Source: Pseudomonas bubulae
Lineage (GTDB): Bacteria > Pseudomonadota > Gammaproteobacteria > Pseudomonadales > Pseudomonadaceae
Direction of reading: 5' to 3'
DNA: 64,000 bases
Assembly (NCBI RefSeq): GCF_900618535.1
Contig: NZ_UYJA01000001.1
Span: 806,001 to 870,000 of the forward strand
Shown here: positions 17,908 to 26,357 of the stretch, piece by piece
Numbering within the stretch: position 1 is the first letter of the stretch
Layout: each line of letters starts with the position of its first letter
Program-made: the position numbers and the translations under genes
Notes under the pieces: model-generated
Told to the model about the DNA's origin: nothing
The model's database searches: none
What the model saw: the letters and a program-made list of their open reading frames with translations, nothing else

Positions 17908-19113
17908 TTATACCGCTCCTAGTTGATGCAGGCGCTGGATCTCGTCCGCGCCATAACCCAGTTCACCCAGCAGGCTGTCGGTGTGCTGGCCCAGACCGGG
18001 AACCGCCTCCATACGCGGCTCGAAAGCGGTGTTGCACCCCGGTGGCAGCAGCGCAGGCAACTTGCCCGCCGGGCTGTCCACTTCGCGCCAGCGTTTACGG
18101 GCGGCCAGTTGCGGATGAGCCCACACACCGGCCATATCGTTGACATGGGCATTGGCAATCGATGCCCCGTCGAGCCGGGCAATCACTTCATCGGCACCCA
18201 TGCTGGCAAAGGTTTCAACAATGATGGCGCGCAACTCGCTACGGTTTTCTGAACGCCGTGCATTGGCATTAAAGCGCGGGTTGCTCGCCAGGTCTGGCTG
18301 TAGCAACACCCTGTCGCAAAATTGCTGCCATTCGCGTTCATTCTGCAGGCCAAGCATCACCGTGCCGCCATCGCCGGTGGGGAACGGGCCATAGGGGTAG
18401 ATGGTGGCATGCGCGGCCCCCGCCCGCGGCGGGGGCGCGGCACCGTCGTAGGCGTAATACAGCGGGTAGTTCATCCACTCCACCAGGCTTTCGAGCATCG
18501 ACACATCGATGCGGCTGCCCTCCCCGGTCTTGTCCCGCAGCAGCAGCGCCGAAAGCACTCCGGTGTAGGCATACATGCCTGCAGCGATATCGGCAATCGA
18601 GCAACCGGCCTTGGCCATGTCATGTTCATCCGGCCCGCCGGTCACCGACAAAAACCCGCCTTCACTCTGGATCAGCAGGTCGTAAGCCTTTTTCTGCTCG
18701 TAGGGTCCGCCTTCGCCATAACCGGAAATATCGCAGACGATCAACCGCGGGAAACGCTCATGCAGGGTTGCAAACGACAACCCCATGCGTTCTGCTGCTC
18801 CCGGCGCCAGGTTCTGTACCAGCACATCGGCCGTGGCCAGCAGCTTGTCGAGCACGTCCGCAGCTTGCTGCTGCTTGACGTTGAGGGTCAGGCTTTCCTT
18901 GGAGCGGTTGGTCCAGACAAAGTGCGAGGCCAGACCATTGACCCGCCCGTCATAGTCGCGGGCAAAGTCGCCGGAGCCGGGGCGCTCGATCTTGATCACC
19001 CGTGCACCGAGGTCAGCCAGCTGGCGGGTGCAAAACGGCGCGGCGATAGCGTGCTCCAGGCTGATCACGGTAATACCGTCCAGCGGCCGGGGTTTGTGCG
19101 CGGTGGCGGTCAT
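17908..19113 (-). CDS. ict: itaconate CoA-transferase, CaiB/BaiF family
   Basis: A 401-residue family III CoA-transferase that activates itaconate to itaconyl-CoA with succinyl-CoA as donor. Family features include the N-terminal LDGITVISLEHAIAAPFCTR, RVIKIERPGSGDFAR and the acyl-carrying aspartate D145 in KKAYDLLIQSEGG. It overlaps the upstream PrpD-like gene by four bases and precedes ccl. The order matches PA0882. Without this operon context the family could equally be a formyl-CoA or carnitine-type transferase; the context makes itaconate the best call. Confidence 0.9.
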   Translation of the reverse strand: MTATAHKPRPLDGITVISLEHAIAAPFCTRQLADLGARVIKIERPGSGDFARDYDGRVNGLASHFVWTNRSKESLTLNVKQQQAADVLDKLLATADVLVQNLAPGAAERMGLSFATLHERFPRLIVCDISGYGEGGPYEQKKAYDLLIQSEGGFLSVTGGPDEHDMAKAGCSIADIAAGMYAYTGVLSALLLRDKTGEGSRIDVSMLESLVEWMNYPLYYAYDGAAPPPRAGAAHATIYPYGPFPTGDGGTVMLGLQNEREWQQFCDRVLLQPDLASNPRFNANARRSENRSELRAIIVETFASMGADEVIARLDGASIANAHVNDMAGVWAHPQLAARKRWREVDSPAGKLPALLPPGCNTAFEPRMEAVPGLGQHTDSLLGELGYGADEIQRLHQLGAV

Positions 19114-20480
19114 GATGGTCTCCCGATGCAGGTCAGTACACTCAAGTCGTCAAGATGGCGCAGGTGCCAGACCTGCTCGAGCAGCCCGCTGGCCTGTTCG
19201 TCGCTACGCGCTCCCGAGAAGGCCAGCAGGCGGCGAAACTTGTCTTCCAGTTCGGCGCGGCTCAACGTATTGCCCGGGTCGCCCCTGGGCTCATCGATGC
19301 TGCCCTGCAGGCTGCGCCCCTGCACCGTGGTCACCAGCACCCGGCCCAGCCAGCGTTGTGGATACGCATCGTCAACGTCGTTATCGAGGACCATGCGCAC
19401 CTTGTCGCGAAACGCGCCAACGCGCGCATCGCTCAGCGCATGTTGATGAAACTCGGGCAAGCCGGCCTTGCCATAGACGGCAATCAGGCCCAGCACCGTG
19501 CCCATGGAAAACTTGGCCTGGTGCACGCTCTGCGGCACCTCTACGCGGCCCAATACATCGATGGCGGCTTGATGGACGCGGGTGGTGACACTGGCAATGT
19601 CCTCTGCTCCAAGCCCCTCCCGTTGCATCAACGCCAGCAGCGCATCGGCCGCCGGGTGGGTGTGGCGGCACGAGGCGTGAAACTTGAACGAAGTCTCCGT
19701 CAGCGCCCAGCGGCTGCCCAGGCGATCGGACAGGCACGCCGGGTTGGCGTCGCTGGACATGCCGGCAGCCATGCCCTGCTCACCCTCAAGAATATTTTGC
19801 GCACCGCTCAGACCCTCGCCCGTCAGGTAAGCAGCCAGCAAACCATCAGCGGCGGCCTTGGCGGTATGCAGCTGCTTGGAGTCCGCGGCATCGCGCAGAA
19901 ACTCCCACAGGCCCGCGGCCTGGGTCCCGGCAGTGCCCAGCAGGTGGGTGAACTGCTGCGGGTTGAACCCCATCAGCTTGCCGACCCCCACCGCTGCCGC
20001 CAGGGTGCCGACCGTAGCCGTGGTGTGAAAGATGCGGTAATGCGAACGGCCAAGAAACTCACCGATGCGAATGCCCGCTTCATAACCGGCGACGGCGGCG
20101 ACAATCAGATCGCGACCCGATTTTCCCAGGTCCTGTGCCGCCGCCAGCACCGCAGGAAACACCACGGTCGCCGGGTGCAGCACGGAGCTGTTATGCAGGT
20201 CGTCCTGCTCCACCAAATGGGAGCTGGCGCCATTGACCAGCGCGGCAAAATACGCCGAGGTGGTCTGGCCATTGACCAGAATACCGGCAGGCCCGGTGCC
20301 CGGGCCCATCTTCGCCACGTAGCGTTCAAACAACGGGATCGGGTGCGCGCCCTGACTGGCCAGGGCCGATCCCAGCCAGTCGAGAAACAGCTCTTCAGTA
20401 CGGCTGATAACGGCTTCGGGTAATTGCTGGTAATCCAGGCTGGCCAAAAAACGGGTGAGCGCTTGCGTGTGCTGACTCAT
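19110..20480 (-). CDS. MmgE/PrpD family protein of the itaconate operon
   Basis: A 456-residue member of the MmgE/PrpD family, whose known members include 2-methylcitrate dehydratase and cis-aconitate decarboxylase. Motifs seen are LFLDWLGSALAS, NGASSHLVEQDDLHNSSVLHP, the FKFHASCRHTHPAADAL segment and SMGTVLGLIAVYG. It overlaps its neighbours by four bases on each side. The position matches PA0881. The core itaconate route needs only Ict, Ich and Ccl, so the substrate of this protein is unknown; an isomer of itaconate or a C6 precursor is a reasonable guess. Confidence 0.88.
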   Translation of the reverse strand: MSQHTQALTRFLASLDYQQLPEAVISRTEELFLDWLGSALASQGAHPIPLFERYVAKMGPGTGPAGILVNGQTTSAYFAALVNGASSHLVEQDDLHNSSVLHPATVVFPAVLAAAQDLGKSGRDLIVAAVAGYEAGIRIGEFLGRSHYRIFHTTATVGTLAAAVGVGKLMGFNPQQFTHLLGTAGTQAAGLWEFLRDAADSKQLHTAKAAADGLLAAYLTGEGLSGAQNILEGEQGMAAGMSSDANPACLSDRLGSRWALTETSFKFHASCRHTHPAADALLALMQREGLGAEDIASVTTRVHQAAIDVLGRVEVPQSVHQAKFSMGTVLGLIAVYGKAGLPEFHQHALSDARVGAFRDKVRMVLDNDVDDAYPQRWLGRVLVTTVQGRSLQGSIDEPRGDPGNTLSRAELEDKFRRLLAFSGARSDEQASGLLEQVWHLRHLDDLSVLTCIGRPS

Positions 20481-20869
20481 GCCGCGCTCTCCACTCGATT
20501 GGACAACTCGATCAGGTTCAGATCCGGGTCACGCAGGTAAATCGAGCGAATCGGCCCCTGGGCACCGGTGCGCATGACCGGCCCCTCGAGGATGGCAACA
20601 CCCAGGCCGTGCAGCTGCTCGATCACAGCATCCAATGGGGTCGCGACGATAAAACACAGGTCTGCCGAACCCGGCAGTGGCTGGCTGGCCTTGGGCTCGA
20701 ACTCGGCCCCGGCCTGGTGCAGGTTGATCTTTTGCTGGCCGAACCCAAGGGCATGGCGGCCCTGACCGAACACCACGGGCTGCATGCCCAGCACCCGGCT
20801 GTAAAAATCCAGACTTGTGGGGATATCCCGTACTGTCAGGACCAGATGGTCCAGATGACTGATCTGCAT
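20477..20869 (-). CDS. VOC (glyoxalase-fold) family protein of the itaconate operon
   Basis: A 130-residue single-domain vicinal-oxygen-chelate protein. The N-terminal HLDHLVLTVRDIPTSLDFYSRVLGM and the C-terminal LRDPDLNLIELSN carry the metal-binding histidine and glutamate typical of the fold. It corresponds to PA0880 and overlaps the PrpD-like gene by four bases. Members act as isomerases, epimerases, lyases or dioxygenases, so the reaction cannot be read from sequence. Its place in the operon suggests it handles a CoA ester or free-acid isomer in the pathway. Confidence 0.85.
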   Translation of the reverse strand: MQISHLDHLVLTVRDIPTSLDFYSRVLGMQPVVFGQGRHALGFGQQKINLHQAGAEFEPKASQPLPGSADLCFIVATPLDAVIEQLHGLGVAILEGPVMRTGAQGPIRSIYLRDPDLNLIELSNRVESAA

Positions 20870-20885
20870 GTTCTGTCTCCGTTAA

Positions 20886-22049
20886 TTAAAAGGAACGCGG
20901 CAACTCGAGCAGATGCTCGGCCACATAGGACAGGATCAGGTTGGTGGAGATGGGCGCCACCTGGTACAGACGGGTCTCGCGAAACTTGCGCTCGACGTCA
21001 TACTCATTGGCAAAACCGAAACCGCCGTGGGTTTGCAGGCAGGCATTGGCCGCTTCCCAGCTGGCCTTGGCTGCCAGGTACTTGGCCATATTGGCCGCCG
21101 CCCCGGCTTTACCCCCACTGTCGTATTCTTCGCAGGCGCGCCAGCGCATCAGGTCGGCGGCTTCCAGCTCGATATGGGCTTCGGCAATCGGGAACTGTAC
21201 GCCCTGGTTCTGCCCGATCGGACGACCGAATACCACACGATCGCGGGCGTACTGTGCAGACTTTTCATTGAACCAGCGGCCATCACCGATGCATTCAGCG
21301 GCGATCAGCGTGCGCTCGGCATTGAGCCCGTCGAGGATATAACGAAAGCCCTTGCCCTCTTCGCCGATCAGGCTGCTGGCGGGGATTACCAGGTTGTCGA
21401 AAAACAGCTCGTTGGTCTCGTGATTGACCATATTGGCAATCGGCTGCACGGTCAGGCCGTTGCCGATGGCTTCGCGCAGATCGACGAGAAAGATCGACAT
21501 GCCGTCGGCTTTTTTCTGCACGTCGGCCAACGGCGTGGTGCGGGCCAGCAGGATCATCAGGTCGGAATGCTGAACCCGTGAAATCCACACCTTCTGGCCA
21601 TTGATCACATACGTGTCGCCCTGGCGCACGGCAGTGGTCTTGATCTTCGTGGTGTCGGTGCCCGTGGTTGGCTCGGTCACTGCCATCGACTGCAAACGCA
21701 GCTCGCCACTGGCCAGCCGGGGCAGGTAATAACTTTTTTGCGCCTCGCTGCCGTGACGCAGCAAGGTAAACATATTGTACATCTGGCCATGCACGGTGCC
21801 GGAGTTGCCGCCACAGTGGTTCACTTCCTCAAGAATCACCGAGGCCTCAGCCAGCCCCAGGCCCGAACCGCCGTAGTGCTCGGGGATCATCGCCGACAAC
21901 CAGCCGGCTTCGGTCATGGCGGCGACAAAGGCTTCAGGAAAGCCCTTGTCTTCGTCAATCTTGCGCCAGTACTCGGCTGGAAACTCCGCACACAGGGCGC
22001 GGACACCCTCGCGAATGGCGTTATAGTCTTCGTTCAGATACGGATTCAT
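20886..22049 (-). CDS. acyl-CoA dehydrogenase of the itaconate operon
   Basis: A 387-residue FAD-dependent acyl-CoA dehydrogenase, positionally matching PA0879. It has SMAVTEPTTGTDTTKIKTTA for FAD contact, YVINGQKVWISRVQHSD, and the C-terminal LQTHGGFGFANEYDVERKFRE. At the place where medium-chain enzymes have the catalytic Glu (Y-E-G-T) it reads Y362-Q-V-A, so the usual base is absent. A Glu is present instead at E245 in GLNAERTLIAAE, the helix-G position used by isovaleryl-CoA and long-chain dehydrogenases. A branched C4-C5 dicarboxylyl-CoA substrate is plausible but unproven. Confidence 0.9.
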   Translation of the reverse strand: MNPYLNEDYNAIREGVRALCAEFPAEYWRKIDEDKGFPEAFVAAMTEAGWLSAMIPEHYGGSGLGLAEASVILEEVNHCGGNSGTVHGQMYNMFTLLRHGSEAQKSYYLPRLASGELRLQSMAVTEPTTGTDTTKIKTTAVRQGDTYVINGQKVWISRVQHSDLMILLARTTPLADVQKKADGMSIFLVDLREAIGNGLTVQPIANMVNHETNELFFDNLVIPASSLIGEEGKGFRYILDGLNAERTLIAAECIGDGRWFNEKSAQYARDRVVFGRPIGQNQGVQFPIAEAHIELEAADLMRWRACEEYDSGGKAGAAANMAKYLAAKASWEAANACLQTHGGFGFANEYDVERKFRETRLYQVAPISTNLILSYVAEHLLELPRSF

Positions 22050-22070
22050 TAGCGCTCCTTGTTGTCGTTA

Positions 22071-22898
22071 TTAGTCGAAGCTCACTTCGCCCTGCTGGGC
22101 GATACCCTCTGCGTTGCCCACCCACAACTCGGCTTTGCCCGCCGCCACGACACGCCCCCGCAGCACAAAGGGCTGAGGTGCAATCAACGGCCGCACGCCG
22201 CGATAGGCAAAGCGCCGCACTTGGGCCTGGGGATTGGCGCGGCAAAAAGCGCGCAGGCTGAGGGTGGCCATCAGCGGCCCGTGTACCACCAGCCCCGGGT
22301 AGCCTTCCGTTGCGGTCGCATAAGGCCAGTCGTAATGGATGCGATGGCCATTGAAGGTGACCGCCGAGTAGCGGAACAGCAAGGTGGGGCTCGGCGTGAT
22401 CGACTCCTGCCAGATGCCCGCAGGCAAGGGCTCGCCCTCTGCCAGCTTGGGCGGGGTTGGTTCGCGGTAGACAATGTCCTGTTCTTCGCGAATGGCCAGT
22501 TGGCCGTCCTGCAGATAATCATGCTGGACAGTGACAAACAGCAGCGAGCCGGTTTTACCGAGTTTTTCCCGAACATCGAGAATAGTGGAAAAACGCGTCG
22601 CCCTGGCATCCACCCTGAGCGGAGTAAAGAACTCGACACGCCCGCCCGCCCACATGCGGTTGCGGTTGTGGGCCGGAGGCAAAAAGCCGCCCCGGGCCGG
22701 GTGACCATCATCACCCAGCCCCTGTTCCTCTACCGTGGGCTGAAAGAAACACCACTGCCACAACGCCGGCAGAGGCTCCCCGGCCTGCGGCACCTTCTCA
22801 CCGAAGGTCGCGGCGATACGGGTGACCAGGTTCAGGCTAAGAACGTCATGGATTTCTTCAGTACGACCGATCCAGTCGGCCAGTGCGTTATCGCTCAT
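22071..22898 (-). CDS. ich: itaconyl-CoA hydratase, MaoC-like
   Basis: The 275-residue first gene of the operon, a double-hotdog hydratase of the mesaconyl-CoA C4-hydratase group that turns itaconyl-CoA into (S)-citramalyl-CoA. The C-terminal half has the hydratase motif FRYSAVTFNGHRIHYDWPYA followed by EGYPGLVVHGPL. It aligns in order with PA0878, the characterised enzyme. It reads away from the LysR gene, with a 124-base intergenic region containing a strong palindrome. The next gene begins 21 bases after its stop. Confidence 0.9.
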   Translation of the reverse strand: MSDNALADWIGRTEEIHDVLSLNLVTRIAATFGEKVPQAGEPLPALWQWCFFQPTVEEQGLGDDGHPARGGFLPPAHNRNRMWAGGRVEFFTPLRVDARATRFSTILDVREKLGKTGSLLFVTVQHDYLQDGQLAIREEQDIVYREPTPPKLAEGEPLPAGIWQESITPSPTLLFRYSAVTFNGHRIHYDWPYATATEGYPGLVVHGPLMATLSLRAFCRANPQAQVRRFAYRGVRPLIAPQPFVLRGRVVAAGKAELWVGNAEGIAQQGEVSFD

Positions 22899-22922
22899 CG
22901 GTGATTGCCCCGTGGCTTGTTA

Positions 22923-22943
22923 TTTTGGCCATGATTGCCAAAA
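22923..22943. promoter_or_regulatory. candidate LysR-type operator between ich and its regulator
   Basis: The perfect dyad TTTTGGC-N7-GCCAAAA lies in the 124-base divergent region. Spaced symmetric arms of this kind are usual for LysR-type recognition sites. It sits 25 bases upstream of the ich start codon and 80 bases upstream of the regulator's. Confidence 0.55.
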
Positions 22944-23022
22944 GCCGGGCGATCTGTGAATCTGCGTTTCGGTAAGGGGGCGTTCGGTTTTACTTAACGC
23001 TCAAGCCCAACGGAAATCAGCC

Positions 23023-23931
23023 ATGCATTTTGATCTTGTCGACCTGCGCCTGTTTATTCATATCGCCGAATCCCCCAGCCTCACCCAGGGTGCGCGCAAG
23101 GCGTTTATCTCGCCGCCAGCCGCCAGTGCACGGATCAAGAGCCTGGAAGAGAACCTGGCCAGCCGCCTGTTGTACCGCGACAGCCGCGGGGTTGAACTGA
23201 CCCCCGCCGGTGAACTGTTCTTGCACCATGCGCGGATGATCATGCGCCAGGTGGACTATATGAAAAGCGAGTTCACCGAGTACGACACCGACGCGTCGGG
23301 GCATATCAGGATCTTTGCCAACACCACGGCAGCCACGGAATTCTTGCCCGGTATCCTGGCCGGTTTTCTTGCCGAACGCCCAGGTGTGACAGTGGACCTG
23401 CAAGAGCGCCTGAGCCGCGATATCGTCCGCGGGGTCATGGATGGCTCAACCGATATGGGCATCATCGCCGGTCCGGTCGAGGCTGACAGCCTGCAGGTCA
23501 TCCACTTCAGCACCGACCAATTGATCCTGGTCACCTCACTGGATCACCCCCTGGCCCGCTCCAGGTCGATCAAGCTGGCCGAAACCCTGGCCTATCCGCA
23601 TATCGGCCTGCACGAAGGCACTACCCTGCTGCGATTTTTAAATGAGCAGGTCGCCCTGCACGGCAATACCCTGAACATGCGCATCAAGGTCTACAGCTTC
23701 GAAGCGATGTGCCGGATGGTCGAAGCCGGGGTGGGTATCGCCATCCTGCCGGAGTCTTCGGCCCGTCGTCACCAGCAGACCATGGGCCTGTCGGTGATCG
23801 AACTGGACGAGCCCTGGCGGGTGCGCGAACGCAGCATTCTGGTGCGCGACCTGCAGGCACTGCCCAAGGTGACCCGGGCCTTGATCAACAGGGTGCTGGA
23901 GCATCACAAGAGCGTTGAGCCAGGCAATTAG
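23023..23931 (+). CDS. LysR-family regulator of the itaconate operon
   Basis: A 302-residue LysR-type activator. The helix-turn-helix covers about residues 1-60 (LRLFIHIAESPSLTQGARKA, ASARIKSLEENL, LTPAGELF), followed by the substrate-binding domain. It is divergent from ich and matches PA0877 in place, so it most likely senses itaconate or an itaconyl derivative and activates the nine-gene operon. The ATG at 23023 gives the standard N-terminus of the family. Confidence 0.9.
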   Translation: MHFDLVDLRLFIHIAESPSLTQGARKAFISPPAASARIKSLEENLASRLLYRDSRGVELTPAGELFLHHARMIMRQVDYMKSEFTEYDTDASGHIRIFANTTAATEFLPGILAGFLAERPGVTVDLQERLSRDIVRGVMDGSTDMGIIAGPVEADSLQVIHFSTDQLILVTSLDHPLARSRSIKLAETLAYPHIGLHEGTTLLRFLNEQVALHGNTLNMRIKVYSFEAMCRMVEAGVGIAILPESSARRHQQTMGLSVIELDEPWRVRERSILVRDLQALPKVTRALINRVLEHHKSVEPGN

Positions 23932-23987
23932 TCCTGCACCGATATCCTTGGCCAGCGATCAGACCCGGCATGCGATAAGCCGTCAGA

Positions 23988-25058
23988 TCAGCCTTGCGGT
24001 GCAGCGCATCGACTCTGGTTGCGGTAATGCTGCGGGCCGATGCCCAAGTGCTTGTGAAACCCTCGCCGCATACGCTCTTCCCGACCAAAACCTGCGGTTT
24101 CGGCTATCCGCTTGATCGGCTCGCTGGTGGTTTTCAGCATCTGGCAGGCAGCTTCAATACGTAAGAGCTCTACCGCATGTGCAGGTGTATGGCCAGTAGT
24201 GGCCACGTAGGCACGGGCAAAGTGGCGCGCACTCATGCCAAATTGCTCCGCCAGTATTTCCACACGCAGGTCGCTTTGCAGGTTGGCTGCAATCCAGGCA
24301 TGCAGACGCACCAGGCGCACGTCAGGGGCGGTACGCAAGGCCAGGGACTGGGCATTGAGCGAAGCGCTGAGCTGGGGTTGAGCCGCCGAGCGCCATACGA
24401 AAACGGTGAAATAGCGCGCCAGCTCCAATGCCGCATGGGGGCCGAGATCCTGCTCCACCAGCCCCAGCGCCAGGTCGATACCGGCAGCAGCTCCCGCGCA
24501 CGTCCACAGATTCGCGTCATGCAGGTACAACCCTTCAGTCTGGCACTGGAGCGCCGGGTAGCGGGCTTGCAGTTCTTCGGCAAACTTCCAGTGGGTCACC
24601 ACCTTGCGCCCCTCAAGCAGACCGGCAGCGGCCAAGGCGAATGTACCAGTACCTATGGAACACAGCCTGCGTACGGCCGTGGCGCGGCGGCGCAACCAGC
24701 TGCACACAGGTACGCTGGCTTCAAGTGCTGCCACACCCGGCCCCCCTGCCACGATCAGGGTGTCGATAACGTCCGCTTGCTGGTCGATCTGTTCCAGGGA
24801 CAGTGTATTGACGCTGATCCCGGAAACCGAGGTTATCTGGCCTCCCATGGGCGATACGAGCAACAGCCGATAAGGTGGATCGCTGGCAAAAGTGCCGCCC
24901 AACAGCCGCGGTATCGCGGCGAAGACCTCAAGTGGCCCCGCGGCGTTGAGCAACAACAGCTCATCGAATGCCAGCACCACCACCGTACGCGGCGTGGCGC
25001 CCGGCATGGCAGCAAAAGAGGGGTGTTTGGCATGGAGCGCCACGGTTTGCCTCGACAT
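23988..25058 (-). CDS. GlxA-type AraC-family regulator
   Basis: A 356-residue regulator with an N-terminal DJ-1/PfpI-like domain (VVVLAFDELLLLNAAGPLEVF, VAGGPGVAAL, LCSIGTGTFALAAAGLL) and a C-terminal AraC DNA-binding domain (LAEQFGMSARHFARAYVATTG, RIAETAGFGREERMRRGFHKHLGIGP). The frame is open to 25178 but the extra 40 residues are unlike the family and run towards the divergent gene; I start at the ATG at 25058. Members of this group often respond to amino-acid or quaternary-amine signals. The divergent arylsulfotransferase-like gene, 82 bases away, is the obvious target. Confidence 0.85.
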   Translation of the reverse strand: MSRQTVALHAKHPSFAAMPGATPRTVVVLAFDELLLLNAAGPLEVFAAIPRLLGGTFASDPPYRLLLVSPMGGQITSVSGISVNTLSLEQIDQQADVIDTLIVAGGPGVAALEASVPVCSWLRRRATAVRRLCSIGTGTFALAAAGLLEGRKVVTHWKFAEELQARYPALQCQTEGLYLHDANLWTCAGAAAGIDLALGLVEQDLGPHAALELARYFTVFVWRSAAQPQLSASLNAQSLALRTAPDVRLVRLHAWIAANLQSDLRVEILAEQFGMSARHFARAYVATTGHTPAHAVELLRIEAACQMLKTTSEPIKRIAETAGFGREERMRRGFHKHLGIGPQHYRNQSRCAAPQG

Positions 25059-25140
25059 ACTCGATTCCACGCACACAGGGGAGACCGACAATGCTCCCCT
25101 GCCGCGCACAATACCAGTGGAACCTAGTGGGAGTGGCACC

Positions 25141-26262
25141 ATGTCAAAACTGCACAACACCACCCTGAAGCGCCACAAGACCGGTCTGGTCGGCGTCGAC
25201 CACGCCCGTAGCGCCGGTGGCTACACACTGTTCGCCCCGCAAACGGCAGATGGCAATGTATTCCTGATCGATCTGGAAGGCGAAATCGTACACCGCTGGA
25301 AGCTGCCCTGGCGCCCCGGCCGCGACGCCGTAATACTGCGCAACGGCAACCTGGGATACAACGGCAACCACCCCGACTCGCCAGAGTTGTTTACGGGCTG
25401 GTCAGTCTGGCACGGCGGCGCCTTCAGCGAAGTCACTGCCGAGGGAGAAGTGGTCTGGGAACACACTGACCTGATGCACCATCACGATGCCCAATGGCTG
25501 GACAACGGTCATCTGCTCTACACCACCGTTGAACCGCTGAGCCCGCAGCTGGCCGCGCGCGTGGTGGGTGGCATTCCTGGCAGCGAAGCACCCGGCGGGG
25601 TGATCTATGCCGATGTGGTCAAAGAAGTCGACCGCCAGGGCCATGTGGTGTGGGAGTGGCGCAGCTGGGAGCACCTGCGCCCTGAAGACTATCCGCTGCA
25701 TGATGCGTTTGAGCGCTACCACTGGCCGATGACCAACGCCGTCTCGCCGGGCCGCGATGGCAAGATCATTCTCAGCCTGCGCAGCGTCTCTGCGGTGATT
25801 GCCATTTCGCGCAGCAGCAGTAAGGTGCTGTGGCGCCTGGGCCATGATCTGGTTGCGCAACAGCACTGCCCGAGCGAGCTGGAAAACGGCAACGTGCTGG
25901 TATTCGACAACGGCATCTTTCGGCCACATACCAGCATGCCGCACTCACGAATACTGGAAATAGAGCCACTGAGCCAACAGATCGTGTGGCAGTACGCCGA
26001 TACCCCGGGCTATGCCTTTTTCACCCCGTTCATGGGCGGCGCGCAACGCCTGCACAACGGCAATACGCTGGTGACCGAGGCCAATTTTGGTCGACTGTTT
26101 GAAATCACGCCGACGGGAGAAGTGGTCTGGGAATATATCAATCCCTTCTTTGCCCCGTACCCGGATGCAGCCTCCAGAGCCTATCTGCCGGGTGAAAACA
26201 ACGCGATCTTCCGCGCGCACCGTTATCAGCGCCGGGAAATACCATGGTTGGTTGTAACATAA
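25141..26262 (+). CDS. arylsulfotransferase-like beta-propeller protein
   Basis: A 373-residue protein of the arylsulfotransferase (ASST) superfamily. It is built from repeated blades with the recurring pattern G-E-I/V-V-W-x-W/Y/H seen in GEIVHRWKLPW, GEVVWEHTDL, GHVVWEWRSW, QQIVWQYADT and GEVVWEYINP. Many conserved histidines occur in DLMHHHDAQWLDNGHLLYTT. Unlike the periplasmic E. coli-type enzyme, no signal peptide is visible from the ATG at 25141, so it may be cytoplasmic. A frame extension to 24892 exists but overlaps the divergent regulator. Whether it transfers sulfate groups is not certain. Confidence 0.75.
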   Translation: MSKLHNTTLKRHKTGLVGVDHARSAGGYTLFAPQTADGNVFLIDLEGEIVHRWKLPWRPGRDAVILRNGNLGYNGNHPDSPELFTGWSVWHGGAFSEVTAEGEVVWEHTDLMHHHDAQWLDNGHLLYTTVEPLSPQLAARVVGGIPGSEAPGGVIYADVVKEVDRQGHVVWEWRSWEHLRPEDYPLHDAFERYHWPMTNAVSPGRDGKIILSLRSVSAVIAISRSSSKVLWRLGHDLVAQQHCPSELENGNVLVFDNGIFRPHTSMPHSRILEIEPLSQQIVWQYADTPGYAFFTPFMGGAQRLHNGNTLVTEANFGRLFEITPTGEVVWEYINPFFAPYPDAASRAYLPGENNAIFRAHRYQRREIPWLVVT

Positions 26263-26268
26263 AAAGCT

Positions 26269-26321
26269 AAAAGCCCCTCACCACGCCTCTCCCGGAGGGA
26301 GAGGCGTGGTGAGGGGCTTTT
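26269..26321. terminator. long perfect palindrome acting as bidirectional terminator (repeat family III)
   Basis: Arms of 25 bases, beginning AAAAGCCCCTCACCACGCC and mirrored after a GGA loop, end in CTTTT. It lies between the convergent ASST-like and rssC genes. The same core (AAAAGCCCCTCACC, CTCTCCCGGAGGGAGAG) recurs at 48856-48972, so it belongs to a dispersed family. Confidence 0.8.
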
Positions 26322-26357
26322 GATCTTTGACAACCTGCGGGATGAGGCGACCGGAAA

